A DNA stretch of 64,000 bases. It comes from Bacillota bacterium. Lineage in GTDB: Bacteria > Bacillota > Clostridia > Lachnospirales > Lachnospiraceae. Below are positions 5,456 through 14,461 of the stretch, in pieces. The notes under the pieces were generated by a model that was not told the origin of the DNA, ran no database searches, and saw only the letters and a program-made list of their open reading frames with translations. A program made the translations under genes and the position numbers. Position 1 is the stretch's first letter. Each line of letters opens with the position of its first letter. Where the stretch lies: the NCBI GenBank assembly GCA_023402845.1, contig JAEYFP010000066.1:1-64000 (forward strand), in the 5' to 3' direction.

Positions 5456-8110
5456 TTATAGCCATTGCGTGTATTGCTTGATATAGTGCTTTTTTATGAG
5501 CAGAACCGCTAGACAATATCCGAGCAGAAGCAGGGCAAGCCATGGTGCGAAGGAAATCGGAAGCGGCATCATATCAATGGCGACTGCCAGGCCGCTGAAT
5601 CCAACCGCGATCGCTACCACTGCGACAATCGCGGTGGATAAGAGAAGCGGCAGTGACGGCTTATTCTCCAGGAAAGGAGTTTTTGCCGTGCGAATCATAT
5701 GAATGATCAGTACCTGAGACACCGTACCAAACACAAACCATCCGCTTTGAAACAGCGGAGCAAGGTCCGGACGGTCAGCTCCGATTGCCCACCACATAAC
5801 AGAGAAGCACAGGAGATCAAATATGGAACTTAAAGGCCCCATATAGGCCATGAAGGATCGAATAGAACGAGTCTCCCATTTTCGCGGCTTCTTAATATAT
5901 TCTTTATCAACACTGTCAAACGGTATGCCCATTTGGGAAAAGTCACACAGCAGGTTTTGCGTCAGGATCTGTACGGGAAGCATTGGCAAAAACGGCAGGA
6001 AGATGCTTGCGGCTATGATCGAAATCATGTTTCCGAAGTTGCCGCTTGCAGCCATTTTAATATATTTTACAATATTTCCGAACGTGCGGCGGCCTTCGAT
6101 AACACCCTCTTCAAGCACCATTAAATCTTTTTTGAGCAGGATGATATCTGCGGTTTCCTTGGCAATATCCACAGCGCTGTCCACCGAGATCCCGACATCG
6201 GCCTGCCTCAGCGGGGGCGCGTCGTTGATACCGTCGCCCATATAACCGACCGTATGGCCTGCGGTCTGGAACGCTTTTACTACCCGTTCCTTCTGCGACG
6301 GTGAAAGTTTTGCAAATAAATCACAGGTTTTTACTGCATTCAATAGTGCGTTGTCATCCATCTGCTCCAGATCGGGACCTGTTATGAGGCGAGCGGTATT
6401 CACGCCAACCTTGCCGCAAACCTTTAATGCGACGCCCTCACTGTCTCCGGTCAGCACCACGGTGCGTACGCCGTGCTTCAGAAGTGCGTTAATGGCAGTG
6501 CCGGCACTCTCCTTAGGCGGGTCAAGAAACCCTACAAAGCCAATCAAAACCATATCTTTTTCATCAGATACAGTGAAGGCACCGCTTTCGGGAACCCCAC
6601 TTTTTTGTGCCACGGCAATCATCCGCAGACCTTCGGTATTATGCTTTTGATAAGTTGCCAGCACGGTATGGCGGGTTTCTTCATCCATGGGCAAAATACA
6701 TCCGTTTATCTCTGCAAAAGAGGAGATTGCAATCATTTCCTCAACTGCGCCCTTTGTAATAAGCTGTCTGCATCCGCTTCGATCCGTCAGGACTACGCTC
6801 ATTCTGCGGCGGGAGAAGTCAAAAGGAATTTCATCAACCCGATTGTAAGAAGCCAGAATATCCTCCAGCCCATTTTGCATAGCCCGATTGATTATGGCAA
6901 TGTCTATCAGGTTTTTAAGTCCTGTCTGAAAATAGCTGTTGAGGTAAGCTTGACGCAGAATCCTGTCGTCGTTCTTGCCATGCACATCCATATATTTTTC
7001 CAGCACAATTCTATCTTCGGTCAGTGTGCCGGTTTTATCGGTACAAAGCACATCCATTTCTCCGAACGTCTGTATTGCACCAAGGGTGCGGACAATCACC
7101 TTATGCTTAGACATGGAAACCGCACCCTTTGCGAGAGTAGAAGTCATAATGACGGGCAGCATTTCCGGCGTGAGTCCTACTGCAATGCTCACAGCAAACA
7201 GGAGTGCACCGGGCCAGTCTTTTTTTGCGAAACCGTTAATAAAAAATACGATAGGAACCATGATCAGCATCATGCGGATCAGCAGTTTGCTGACCGAGTC
7301 TACGCCGCGTTCAAAGCTGGTCTTAGCTCTGTCGCCGGACAAAGACTTTGCCATTGAACCCAAATAAGTATTTTTGCCGGTCGCCAGGACAATTGCGGTC
7401 GCGCTGCCGCCCACAATGTTCGATCCCATAAATCCGATGTTGCACAAATCCGTTAGTGCACGATTCTCCTCGTTCCGGATGCCGCTGAATTTTTCCACCG
7501 GGTTGGATTCCCCTGTCAAAGCCGCCTGAGCGACAAAGGTGTCCTTTGTAGTCAAAAACCGCACATCCGCAGGAACCATATCACCTGCAGAAAGCCGTAC
7601 AATATCACCGGGGACAACTTCGTCCATGGGAATCTCAGTCAGTTGTGCATTCCGCCATACATCGGCTTTATTAGAAATCATTTGAAATAATTCTTCAGCC
7701 GCAGCGTTAGAGCGCTGGCTTTGTATAAAGGCAACCAAACCAGATAAAAAAACGAGCAGTAGAATAATAACTGCGGTGAGATAATCGGGTTCTAATGATG
7801 CCACAACATCCGTAAAGTACGTGACAACCGCCACCAGCAGTAAAATGATGTTGAAAGGATTAATGACTGCTTCACGCAGTCTGTGCAATGTTGTGTTTTT
7901 GTTTCCGGTAGCAATTATATTTTTTCCATATTCGTCCTGCCTGCTTTTGGCTTCTTCATTTGTAAGTCCTGTCTGCGCAGCAGACAGATGTTCGAACAGC
8001 TCCTCTGCTGTTAGAAGCGCATAGGAACAGAGGATGCGCTCGATTTCGTTTTGATTTCTTTGCAGCTGTCTGCCATAATTTTTTTTGTTCATGATGTTCA
8101 CTGGAATCAT
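5456..8110 (-). CDS. mgtA: Magnesium-translocating P-type ATPase
   Basis: 884 residues, the usual length of MgtA/MgtB. An N-terminal cytosolic part precedes membrane helices at about 84-100 and 112-130. The actuator motif TGES is at 199-202, the phosphorylation motif DKTGT starts at Asp358, and GDGINDAPP marks the hinge near 675. Six C-terminal helices follow. The enzyme imports Mg2+ (or Ni2+) at the cost of ATP when magnesium is scarce. The start is uncertain: AAAGGA touches the first ATG, so GTG at 8103-8101 (residue 4) or ATG at residue 7 has better spacing. The upstream region holds repeat R1, a terminator and a small ORF that could form a regulatory leader. Confidence 0.93.
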   Translation of the reverse strand: MIPVNIMNKKNYGRQLQRNQNEIERILCSYALLTAEELFEHLSAAQTGLTNEEAKSRQDEYGKNIIATGNKNTTLHRLREAVINPFNIILLLVAVVTYFTDVVASLEPDYLTAVIILLLVFLSGLVAFIQSQRSNAAAEELFQMISNKADVWRNAQLTEIPMDEVVPGDIVRLSAGDMVPADVRFLTTKDTFVAQAALTGESNPVEKFSGIRNEENRALTDLCNIGFMGSNIVGGSATAIVLATGKNTYLGSMAKSLSGDRAKTSFERGVDSVSKLLIRMMLIMVPIVFFINGFAKKDWPGALLFAVSIAVGLTPEMLPVIMTSTLAKGAVSMSKHKVIVRTLGAIQTFGEMDVLCTDKTGTLTEDRIVLEKYMDVHGKNDDRILRQAYLNSYFQTGLKNLIDIAIINRAMQNGLEDILASYNRVDEIPFDFSRRRMSVVLTDRSGCRQLITKGAVEEMIAISSFAEINGCILPMDEETRHTVLATYQKHNTEGLRMIAVAQKSGVPESGAFTVSDEKDMVLIGFVGFLDPPKESAGTAINALLKHGVRTVVLTGDSEGVALKVCGKVGVNTARLITGPDLEQMDDNALLNAVKTCDLFAKLSPSQKERVVKAFQTAGHTVGYMGDGINDAPPLRQADVGISVDSAVDIAKETADIILLKKDLMVLEEGVIEGRRTFGNIVKYIKMAASGNFGNMISIIAASIFLPFLPMLPVQILTQNLLCDFSQMGIPFDSVDKEYIKKPRKWETRSIRSFMAYMGPLSSIFDLLCFSVMWWAIGADRPDLAPLFQSGWFVFGTVSQVLIIHMIRTAKTPFLENKPSLPLLLSTAIVAVVAIAVGFSGLAVAIDMMPLPISFAPWLALLLLGYCLAVLLIKKHYIKQYTQWL

Positions 8111-8153
8111 TCCTTTCTTTTTAAGAATTCCCCGGCGAATATACTTTATTGCA

Positions 8154-8280
8154 AGAACAAAAGTGTGCTTCGCTCACTCTCACGGTCAAATACTCCGGCA
8201 GCACAGCTTTTGTTCCGCGCGCGCAGCTGCCCATTAAATTTTATTATATAGGTAATTCGAAGGAATTTCCTATATAACAA
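8154..8280 (-). repeat. Dispersed structured repeat R1, copy 2
   Basis: On the minus strand it begins GTTATATAGGAAATTCC directly after the six T of the terminator at 8302-8279 and ends GCACACTTTTGTTCT. Both main stems are intact. It lies between the small-ORF unit and mgtA. Confidence 0.85.
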
Positions 8281-8302
8281 AAAAGCCGCCCCAATGGACG
8301 GC
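8279..8302 (-). terminator. Intrinsic terminator of the leader transcript
   Basis: Minus strand stem GCCGTCC / GGGCGGC with loop ATTG, then TTTTTT. It ends the transcript from the promoter at 8501-8473 unless read-through reaches mgtA. Confidence 0.8.
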
Positions 8303-8326
8303 AGCAAATACACAGGCAAGAAACCA

Positions 8327-8437
8327 TTAGCGTAAACGCACAATGGACAACAGACTGTAATATGCAACGGTACATTGGTTAGTATTCCCGCATTGGGGGT
8401 TGAAACTGTTTCTGGGACTTCGGGGTTTACCGTCCAT
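8327..8437 (-). CDS. Small 36-residue ORF upstream of mgtA
   Basis: The ORF starts MDGKPRSPRNSFNPQ and ends SIVRLR, with two cysteines (16 and 22) and three prolines in the first 14 residues. An excellent ribosome site (AAAGGAAGTGAG) lies about 4 nt ahead of the ATG, and a sigma-A promoter lies at 8501-8473. No family is recognised. Its place in the transcribed leader of mgtA recalls proline-containing leader peptides of enterobacterial mgtA, but that link is inference; it may be an independent small protein. A longer overlapping frame exists on the same strand but runs through R1 and has a poor start. Confidence 0.5.
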   Translation of the reverse strand: MDGKPRSPRNSFNPQCGNTNQCTVAYYSLLSIVRLR

Positions 8438-8472
8438 TGTCTCACTTCCTTTCGATTTATAAATGTGACATC

Positions 8473-8501
8473 ATTGTAACAGTATAATAAGAAAAGGTCA
8501 A
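8473..8501 (-). promoter_or_regulatory. Promoter of the small-ORF / mgtA leader unit
   Basis: Minus strand TTGACC (8501-8496), 17-bp spacer, TACAAT (8478-8473). Confidence 0.72.
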
Positions 8502-8543
8502 TCATATCATACAGAATCTTTTTACTGATACATAAAAAATACG

Positions 8544-10145
8544 TTACCTATATTTGGACGGTGACACGCCAAACCTCTTTTTGAAGCATTTGCTGAAATA
8601 AAGAGGATCGGAAAAGCCTGCCATCTGAGCGACCTGCTGCAGGTTTTGATAGCCGCTGTCCAGATAGTTTTTTGCGGTTTCCAACTTTTTTGAAATCATA
8701 TATTGAATCAATGGAATATGAATTTCCTTATGAAATTGACGACTCAAATAGTTATCATTGACATAGAGCTGAGCAGCAAGCCATTTGACGTTCAGCTCTG
8801 GGTTTGAGATGTTCTGCTCAATCAATTCCATGGTACGTTCGGCAAGCCGCCTGCCTGAGGAGATTTTTCCGGAGCGGAGATAAGTTAAAATTTTTGTATA
8901 GAAATCCAGAATAAAGCGGGTGCATTCGGCAGGCTGCATGCATTCCATGATTTCGGAAAGCGGATCAAAATATTTGCCAAACACATCGGTAAGGGAGATT
9001 TTTGTTTCATGAAGAAACATCATTCCCGTCATAATAAAATCAATTTTGAGCATATTGAAATTTTCAGCATTCATATTGGCTAGGGAATAATCGGAAAAAA
9101 TTTTCTGTACATAACCGGTAAGGGCAGGCAGAGCGTCCGTGCGAAGCAGCTTCAATAGCTGTGAACGGATACTGTCCAGATCAATGGTAGGATTTTTTGA
9201 GGTCTGCATATATTCTTCATACGAAATGATTCCTTTTTCAATGACGGACTCTGTAAATTTAGATAAAAATTTTGTATCATAATAGCAGCGGTAAATATTC
9301 TGATATCCTTTATAGGAACGGCTGTAAAATAAAGTGACCGGTAAATTAAGGTTAAACAGAAGGCTGTCGCGGATACTTTGGCAGATGGAATATGCATTGG
9401 GAGAAAAAGAGGTTTTTTCGGGCTGAATTCCGATCAGGATGTTGAGATTATAAAACCGGTCACTGAATACAACACAATCGGGATAGCTGCAGAGAGCATC
9501 CTCAATATGCTTTGTGACATTTCGTAAAAGGTCCTCAATATTATGCTTCTCTAAAATAAATTCCTGCATTGGATTGATATGGACAGAGATGATCTGAAAT
9601 TCCTTCGCATGCATGGGAAGCCGGTAAAAATCAAATTTTTCTGTCAATTGTTCCTCAGAGAGCGGCTGGCGGCCGGAAACCACCCAGTTTAAAAATTGAT
9701 CCCGAATCATTTTTTCACTGAGGAGTGCTTTACTGTATAGATTAGACACATATTGGTCCTGTTCTCTGTTTTCCTCCAGCTGTGTAAGGATTTTCTGAAT
9801 GAGCTCTTCAATTTTAGCGGGAATAATCGGTTTTAAAAGATAGTGGCCAACACCAATATTAAGTGCCTGCTGGGCACAGCCAAAGCTGTCATTAACGGTA
9901 AGAATAATGCAATGCATTGAGGGATACTTTTCTCTTGCCTTTTTGGCAAGTGACAGACCGTCCATGTTCGGCATATTGATATCGCAGATCATCACGTCCG
10001 GCTGATAAGCTTCCAGTTTTTGCAGTGCGGATATCCCATCCGGAGAATCGGGGAGAATTGTAAAATGGTAATTCTCCCAGTCCAGAATTTGATGAAGTCT
10101 GCGAAGAATCAGGGGATCATCGTCTACAAACATAATTTGATACAT
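8544..10145 (-). CDS. Response regulator with AraC-type DNA-binding domain (YesN-like)
   Basis: 533 residues. Residues 1-120 are a receiver domain with the acidic pocket Asp8-Asp9-Asp10, phospho-acceptor Asp55 (ICDINMP) and a conserved Lys in LLKP near 106. The middle ~300 residues are the variable linker of YesN-type regulators. The last ~100 residues hold two helix-turn-helix motifs ending in AGFSDPLYFSKCFKKRFG and the PSKYR tail. The start at MYQIMFVDDD is set by AAAAAGGAG 6 nt upstream. It lies 14 nt behind its kinase gene, and the pair very likely controls the divergent sugar ABC importer at 12101. Confidence 0.92.
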   Translation of the reverse strand: MYQIMFVDDDPLILRRLHQILDWENYHFTILPDSPDGISALQKLEAYQPDVMICDINMPNMDGLSLAKKAREKYPSMHCIILTVNDSFGCAQQALNIGVGHYLLKPIIPAKIEELIQKILTQLEENREQDQYVSNLYSKALLSEKMIRDQFLNWVVSGRQPLSEEQLTEKFDFYRLPMHAKEFQIISVHINPMQEFILEKHNIEDLLRNVTKHIEDALCSYPDCVVFSDRFYNLNILIGIQPEKTSFSPNAYSICQSIRDSLLFNLNLPVTLFYSRSYKGYQNIYRCYYDTKFLSKFTESVIEKGIISYEEYMQTSKNPTIDLDSIRSQLLKLLRTDALPALTGYVQKIFSDYSLANMNAENFNMLKIDFIMTGMMFLHETKISLTDVFGKYFDPLSEIMECMQPAECTRFILDFYTKILTYLRSGKISSGRRLAERTMELIEQNISNPELNVKWLAAQLYVNDNYLSRQFHKEIHIPLIQYMISKKLETAKNYLDSGYQNLQQVAQMAGFSDPLYFSKCFKKRFGVSPSKYR

Positions 10146-10159
10146 AAGAAGACTCCTTT

Positions 10160-11908
10160 TTAATAGGTTTTCGGAAACCGGATCATAACGGTTGTTCCGC
10201 ATCCCTGCTTTGATAATACTTGAAGACCGTATTCCTCTCCGAATTTCAGACGGATACGATTATGCACGTTTTGCAGTCCGAAATGTTTGGGGACGGAAAT
10301 AGAACTTGGCGTAGTCAGCAGGTTTTCGATCATCTCGCCGGGGATGCCTCTTCCGTCATCAGTAATTTTAATGATGATTGTATTTTCACATGAACCGGCA
10401 TCAATGGCAATCTGACCGGGTACCGTAAGTCCCGAAAATCCATGGACAATCGTATTCTCAACAATCGGCTGCAAGAGCATCTTCAATATTTTCATCTGCT
10501 TCAGCTCCTCCTCTGCCCGGATCGTATAAGTAAAAAGCGCCGGTGTTTTAATCAGTTGGATTTCTAAGTAATCCTGAATCATCTGCAGCTCTTCCTGTAT
10601 AGTGATCAGATTTCTTCCCTTGCTTAAAATCCCACGATAGTAACAGCCAAGGTGGTAAATCATCTGAAGGGCGGTCTCATTCCGGTTGTCTGTAACCAGG
10701 CTGCTGATGCTGTCCATACAATTGTATAGAAAATGAGGATTAATTTGCGCCTGCATGAGATTGAGTTCATATTCCCGCTTTTGGTTTTGCTCACTGTAAA
10801 TCCGGTTTGTCAGTTCGTTAATATTATGATTCATAAGCTCAAACCGATTTGCCAAAAACCCGATTTCATCGTTGGAATGGATTGCAATGGTGAGTCCGAG
10901 ATTGCCGTTTCCCGTCGCATCGGCATAGTCTGCCAGTTGAATAATCGGTCTGATTAGGCTGTTTGCAAGCAGCCTTGCAAGTAAAGCAGTGATAAACAGG
11001 ACAACCATGCCGACACTTAATAATAAAATTGTCAGGTTGAGTGCTGTTTTATAAATATTGGAATACTGCGTGAAATAAACAACGTAGAAGTTTTCGGTCT
11101 CCGTGCTGCGTGTGAGCAGCAGATTTTTTTCATTCTCAGAAGAAAAGACGGAGGAGACACTGTTTGCGCCGATAATTTGCGCCCACATTTCAGAATCAAT
11201 TGTTGTCTGTAAAAGGGAGCGGTCCTGCGAGGAAATGATATTTCCGCCACTGTCCGCAATCAAAAATGCTTCGGTATTCCCGTCTGTGACATTACGATAC
11301 GCATCATAAAACAGCTCCTCTTTAATTTCAAAGGAAAGAATGCCAAGACACGCTCCGGTATCAATGTCAATCAGTGATTTCGATAGATGAAAGGCAGCAA
11401 GCCCGTCATTGTTTTTAGGAGGTCCCAGAAGAATTTTTCCATGCTGGGATGTGACTTCTTCATACAGGGCGTTCATTTCCTCAGTTGGCTTAGAAACCTT
11501 GTTCGTATTAAGGTGATAGACCTGTCCGTTGCAGGTCTGGATATATCCGCTGGAAATCAGACTGCTGATATCAATGATGTTGTAGATGGCGGCATGCATG
11601 GCGGTGGAAAACAGATAGCTTCCGTAAGTGTTATCCGGATAGTCTGTGTTAATGGCATTTTGCAGAGCGGAGCTTGTAGAAAATGCCTTGATATTATATT
11701 TTACGTTACTGATGATACGATCCGTCTGGTCGCTCACTAAGATCAGCTTGTCCATGGCATTCTGCATCATTTCTTCCTTTCCGTTGTGAACAATCAGCGA
11801 ACTGGAAAGAATTAATATCACAAGAATAGATAAAATATTTAACGGTAAGAAAAGCAGCAGGACTTTCTTTTTAAGAGTTAACGATTTCCAAAGCTTGTGG
11901 CGCTCCAT
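10160..11908 (-). CDS. Sensor histidine kinase, YesM family
   Basis: 582 residues. The start is at MERHKLWKS, 5 nt after AAAGGAG; upstream in-frame codons lack a ribosome site. Membrane helix 1 is at about 15-40, an extracytoplasmic sensor of ~245 residues (Cache type) follows, helix 2 is at about 289-311, and a HAMP segment comes next. The His_kinase motif is QINPHFLYN with His392. The C-terminal ATPase has DDGRGIPG and GLQNVHNRI. Such kinases sense carbohydrates or peptides outside the cell. It is co-transcribed with the YesN-like regulator and divergent from the importer operon. Confidence 0.92.
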   Translation of the reverse strand: MERHKLWKSLTLKKKVLLLFLPLNILSILVILILSSSLIVHNGKEEMMQNAMDKLILVSDQTDRIISNVKYNIKAFSTSSALQNAINTDYPDNTYGSYLFSTAMHAAIYNIIDISSLISSGYIQTCNGQVYHLNTNKVSKPTEEMNALYEEVTSQHGKILLGPPKNNDGLAAFHLSKSLIDIDTGACLGILSFEIKEELFYDAYRNVTDGNTEAFLIADSGGNIISSQDRSLLQTTIDSEMWAQIIGANSVSSVFSSENEKNLLLTRSTETENFYVVYFTQYSNIYKTALNLTILLLSVGMVVLFITALLARLLANSLIRPIIQLADYADATGNGNLGLTIAIHSNDEIGFLANRFELMNHNINELTNRIYSEQNQKREYELNLMQAQINPHFLYNCMDSISSLVTDNRNETALQMIYHLGCYYRGILSKGRNLITIQEELQMIQDYLEIQLIKTPALFTYTIRAEEELKQMKILKMLLQPIVENTIVHGFSGLTVPGQIAIDAGSCENTIIIKITDDGRGIPGEMIENLLTTPSSISVPKHFGLQNVHNRIRLKFGEEYGLQVLSKQGCGTTVMIRFPKTY

Positions 11909-12100
11909 ATCGGCTCCTTTAAATGTTACTGTTTTTTGGATAACTATATTATATAATAGAATCGCATAAAAAAACACAGAGGAACAGTAAGCGTTTTGTT
12001 TTTTCCATACCAGGTCTTAAAATTCCATTCCGCCGGAGAGAAAAATGGAATAGGATACAGTTATCAGCTCTGCATGGCAGAAAAAGGAGGAAAAGAAACT

Positions 12101-13489
12101 ATGATTAAGTTGAAAAAAGGAGTATCTGTTTCGTTGGCGCTGGCAATGGTGTTATCGCTAACGGCTTGTGGAAACGGCAAAAGTCAGGCTGCGGATGACA
12201 AAACAACAGAGCCGCAGGCGCAGGAGGAAGTGCAGGAGGGCGTCGCATCCGAGACTCAGGAGGCATCCGGAGAAAAGGTGAAGCTGAACATGCTGTTCAA
12301 TGATACGGATGAAAATGTTCAGGCGGAAATGGCATATGTGATGGAGCAGCTCCCGACGGTGCTGCCAAATGTGGAAGTGGAATTAGAAATGGTGCCGGGA
12401 GATGCACAGACCTATGAAACAAAAATCAGGACGATGATTTCCGCAGGCGGTGAAGGCCTGGATGTCTGGTGGGAGCGCGGCGGAAGCTGGGCAAGTCCGA
12501 TTCTTCAGTCCGGCAGCGCATTGGCGCTGGACAGCTACCTGGAGGAAAGCGGATACTGGGATAAAGTAATTCCTTCCGCAAAGCTTCCGGCATCGGACGG
12601 ACATACCTATGCAATCCCCTTTGAAGATATTTCTTATGAAATCGTACTTTATAATAAGCAAATATTTGCTGATAATAATCTTGAGGTGCCAAAGACTGTC
12701 AGCGAACTGAAGACGGTTGTGGAAGCATTGGCTAAAACTGATATTGTACCAATTTCCGTAGGAGCGAAGGATGGCTGGTGTGCGGCAATGATGGTGGAAG
12801 GCTTTGCTTATTCTCTTGATCCTCAGATTACAAAGAAAATCGTGGATGGAGAAGCAAAATTCTCGGATGAGCCCTATACGAAGGCATCAGAGGTTATGAA
12901 GGAATTAATGGATATGGGCGCATTTTCCAAGAATGTGGCGCTGACAGGAATTGATGAGGCACTGCCGCTATTTGAAACAGGAAAGGCAGCAATGATGGCA
13001 AACGGTTCCTGGGCAGTTGCGTCCTGTGCCGATAAAATGGGTGAAGATTTTGGGTTTTTCTACTATCCGGTAATTAATGACAGTGATGCTGCGCTGTATG
13101 GTAAGAATTGTGCGGGCGGAGTAAAACAAAATTCCGGCATGATGGTATACGCCGGAACAGAGCATCCTGATGAGGCGGCGGCTCTGTGTCAGGCTGTGGC
13201 GGAGCTTAGATGCAAATATGTATTCGAGGAAAAAGGAAATCCATTCACGGTTTATAAGTCGGATGTGATGGGTTGGAGCAATGAGAAAGAATTTGCGGAG
13301 CCGGTAGCGCAGCTGGCTGCGGATATGCAGAGCTTTGAGTTTGTATACGGCCTGGTGCAGGATGTGATGCCTACAGCTGCCGCTTCCTCAGGAGTGATGC
13401 AGTCTACGAGCAAGTTTATGACAAATACTTCGGATTACACGGTTGCCGATTATCTGGCAGATATGGATAAGGCTGCTTTAGAAGAATAA
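12101..13489 (+). CDS. ABC transporter substrate-binding lipoprotein (sugar type)
   Basis: 462 residues. A type II signal peptide with lipobox LTAC puts the lipidated Cys at about residue 23. A Glu/Gln-rich linker follows, then a family 1 extracellular solute-binding fold (CUT1 systems). AAAAAGGAGG precedes the ATG by 10 nt; earlier in-frame starts would bury the signal peptide. It binds the ligand outside the membrane for the two permeases that follow. No ATPase gene is present in the operon, as is common for CUT1 systems that share an MsmK-type ATPase. The ligand is unknown; the downstream ADP-ribosylglycohydrolase homologue suggests a glycoside or ribosyl compound. Confidence 0.9.
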   Translation: MIKLKKGVSVSLALAMVLSLTACGNGKSQAADDKTTEPQAQEEVQEGVASETQEASGEKVKLNMLFNDTDENVQAEMAYVMEQLPTVLPNVEVELEMVPGDAQTYETKIRTMISAGGEGLDVWWERGGSWASPILQSGSALALDSYLEESGYWDKVIPSAKLPASDGHTYAIPFEDISYEIVLYNKQIFADNNLEVPKTVSELKTVVEALAKTDIVPISVGAKDGWCAAMMVEGFAYSLDPQITKKIVDGEAKFSDEPYTKASEVMKELMDMGAFSKNVALTGIDEALPLFETGKAAMMANGSWAVASCADKMGEDFGFFYYPVINDSDAALYGKNCAGGVKQNSGMMVYAGTEHPDEAAALCQAVAELRCKYVFEEKGNPFTVYKSDVMGWSNEKEFAEPVAQLAADMQSFEFVYGLVQDVMPTAAASSGVMQSTSKFMTNTSDYTVADYLADMDKAALEE

Positions 13490-13500
13490 AGATTATTTTA

Positions 13501-13546
13501 TGAAAAAAGCCGAGGGAAAGAGTTGTTTTCCCAAAGGCTTTTTTCA
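13501..13546 (+). terminator. Intra-operon hairpin after the binding-protein gene
   Basis: Perfect arms TGAAAAAAGCC / GGCTTTTTTCA with an inner GGGAAA...TTTCCC stem and T-rich right arm. It probably ends part of the transcripts or protects the binding-protein mRNA, giving more binding protein than permease. Confidence 0.7.
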
Positions 13547-13570
13547 TAAAAAGGACAGGGGTCAATTAAC

Positions 13571-14461
13571 ATGAAAAAAGTTCTGGGAAATAAAAAAACA
13601 ATATTGCTGCTGTGCTTTCCAGCCCTGCTTTTGCTTGCCGGATTTGTATTTTATCCGATCATTAATATTTTTATGATGTCACTGCAAAAGACGGACGGTC
13701 TGACACCGGCCAAATTTATCGGATTGAAAAATTTTGTACAGCTTTTTACAGATGAGGCATTTATCAGGGCAAACACAGCCTCTTTAGGCTTATGTCTGCT
13801 GGCGGTGCTTTGCAATGCGCTGCTGGCAATTGCGGTTTCAATTCTGCTCTGTACGCTGAATGTGCGGATTCAGAAGCTTTTGAGAACAGCGTTTGTCATT
13901 CCTCTTGTATTATCTATTTCTGTCATATCCCAGCTTTGGCTGACAATTTATCATGCAGATTGGGGAATGCTGAATACTTTTTTGGAAAAAACAGGACTTG
14001 GTTTTTTGCAGAATGAGTGGCTGATTAATCCTAAAACAGCAATGATCTGCATTGCAATTGTAGGAATGTGGTGGATGTTTGGAATGGATCTCTTATTTTC
14101 CTATTCGGGTATTAAGGCGATTCCGGAAAGCTATTTTGAGGCGGCCCAGCTGGATGGTGCAAATTTCTGGCAGACTGTGTGGTATATTACGCTTCCGCTG
14201 CTAAGGGATGTTGCCAAAATGTGTGTGACGATTTCGGCAATAGGCGGCTTATTTACATTTCCGCAGGTATATATTATGACAGGCGGCGGTCCGGGAGATC
14301 TGACACAAACGGTGATGATGTATATGTACCGGCAGGCATTTTCCAATCAGAGATATGGCCTGGCGGCGGCGGTCGGGATCATAGTCATACTGGAAACCTG
14401 CCTGGTGCTCGGGGTAATTGAAAGACTGTTCCAAAAAGAGAGGAGTGAGGATTTATCATGA
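13571..14461 (+). CDS. Sugar ABC transporter permease (MalF/UgpA type)
   Basis: 296 residues with six predicted membrane helices, the first at about 11-33. The cytosolic EAA loop EAAQLDGANFWQ near residue 198 contacts the ATPase. The start is at ATG 13571, behind a weak ribosome site (AGGGGTCAATTAAC). The stop codon overlaps the start of the second permease (ATGA), indicating translational coupling. It forms the membrane channel with the product at 14458. Confidence 0.93.
   Translation: MKKVLGNKKTILLLCFPALLLLAGFVFYPIINIFMMSLQKTDGLTPAKFIGLKNFVQLFTDEAFIRANTASLGLCLLAVLCNALLAIAVSILLCTLNVRIQKLLRTAFVIPLVLSISVISQLWLTIYHADWGMLNTFLEKTGLGFLQNEWLINPKTAMICIAIVGMWWMFGMDLLFSYSGIKAIPESYFEAAQLDGANFWQTVWYITLPLLRDVAKMCVTISAIGGLFTFPQVYIMTGGGPGDLTQTVMMYMYRQAFSNQRYGLAAAVGIIVILETCLVLGVIERLFQKERSEDLS

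Noticed and set aside
6473..7357. Long plus-strand frame (294 codons) inside mgtA
   Set aside because: It is antisense to a fully supported P-type ATPase gene, with no recognisable domain or start signal.
8146..8505. Minus-strand 119-codon frame upstream of mgtA
   Set aside because: It crosses a terminator and R1 and has a poor start; the 36-codon ORF in another frame has a far better ribosome site.
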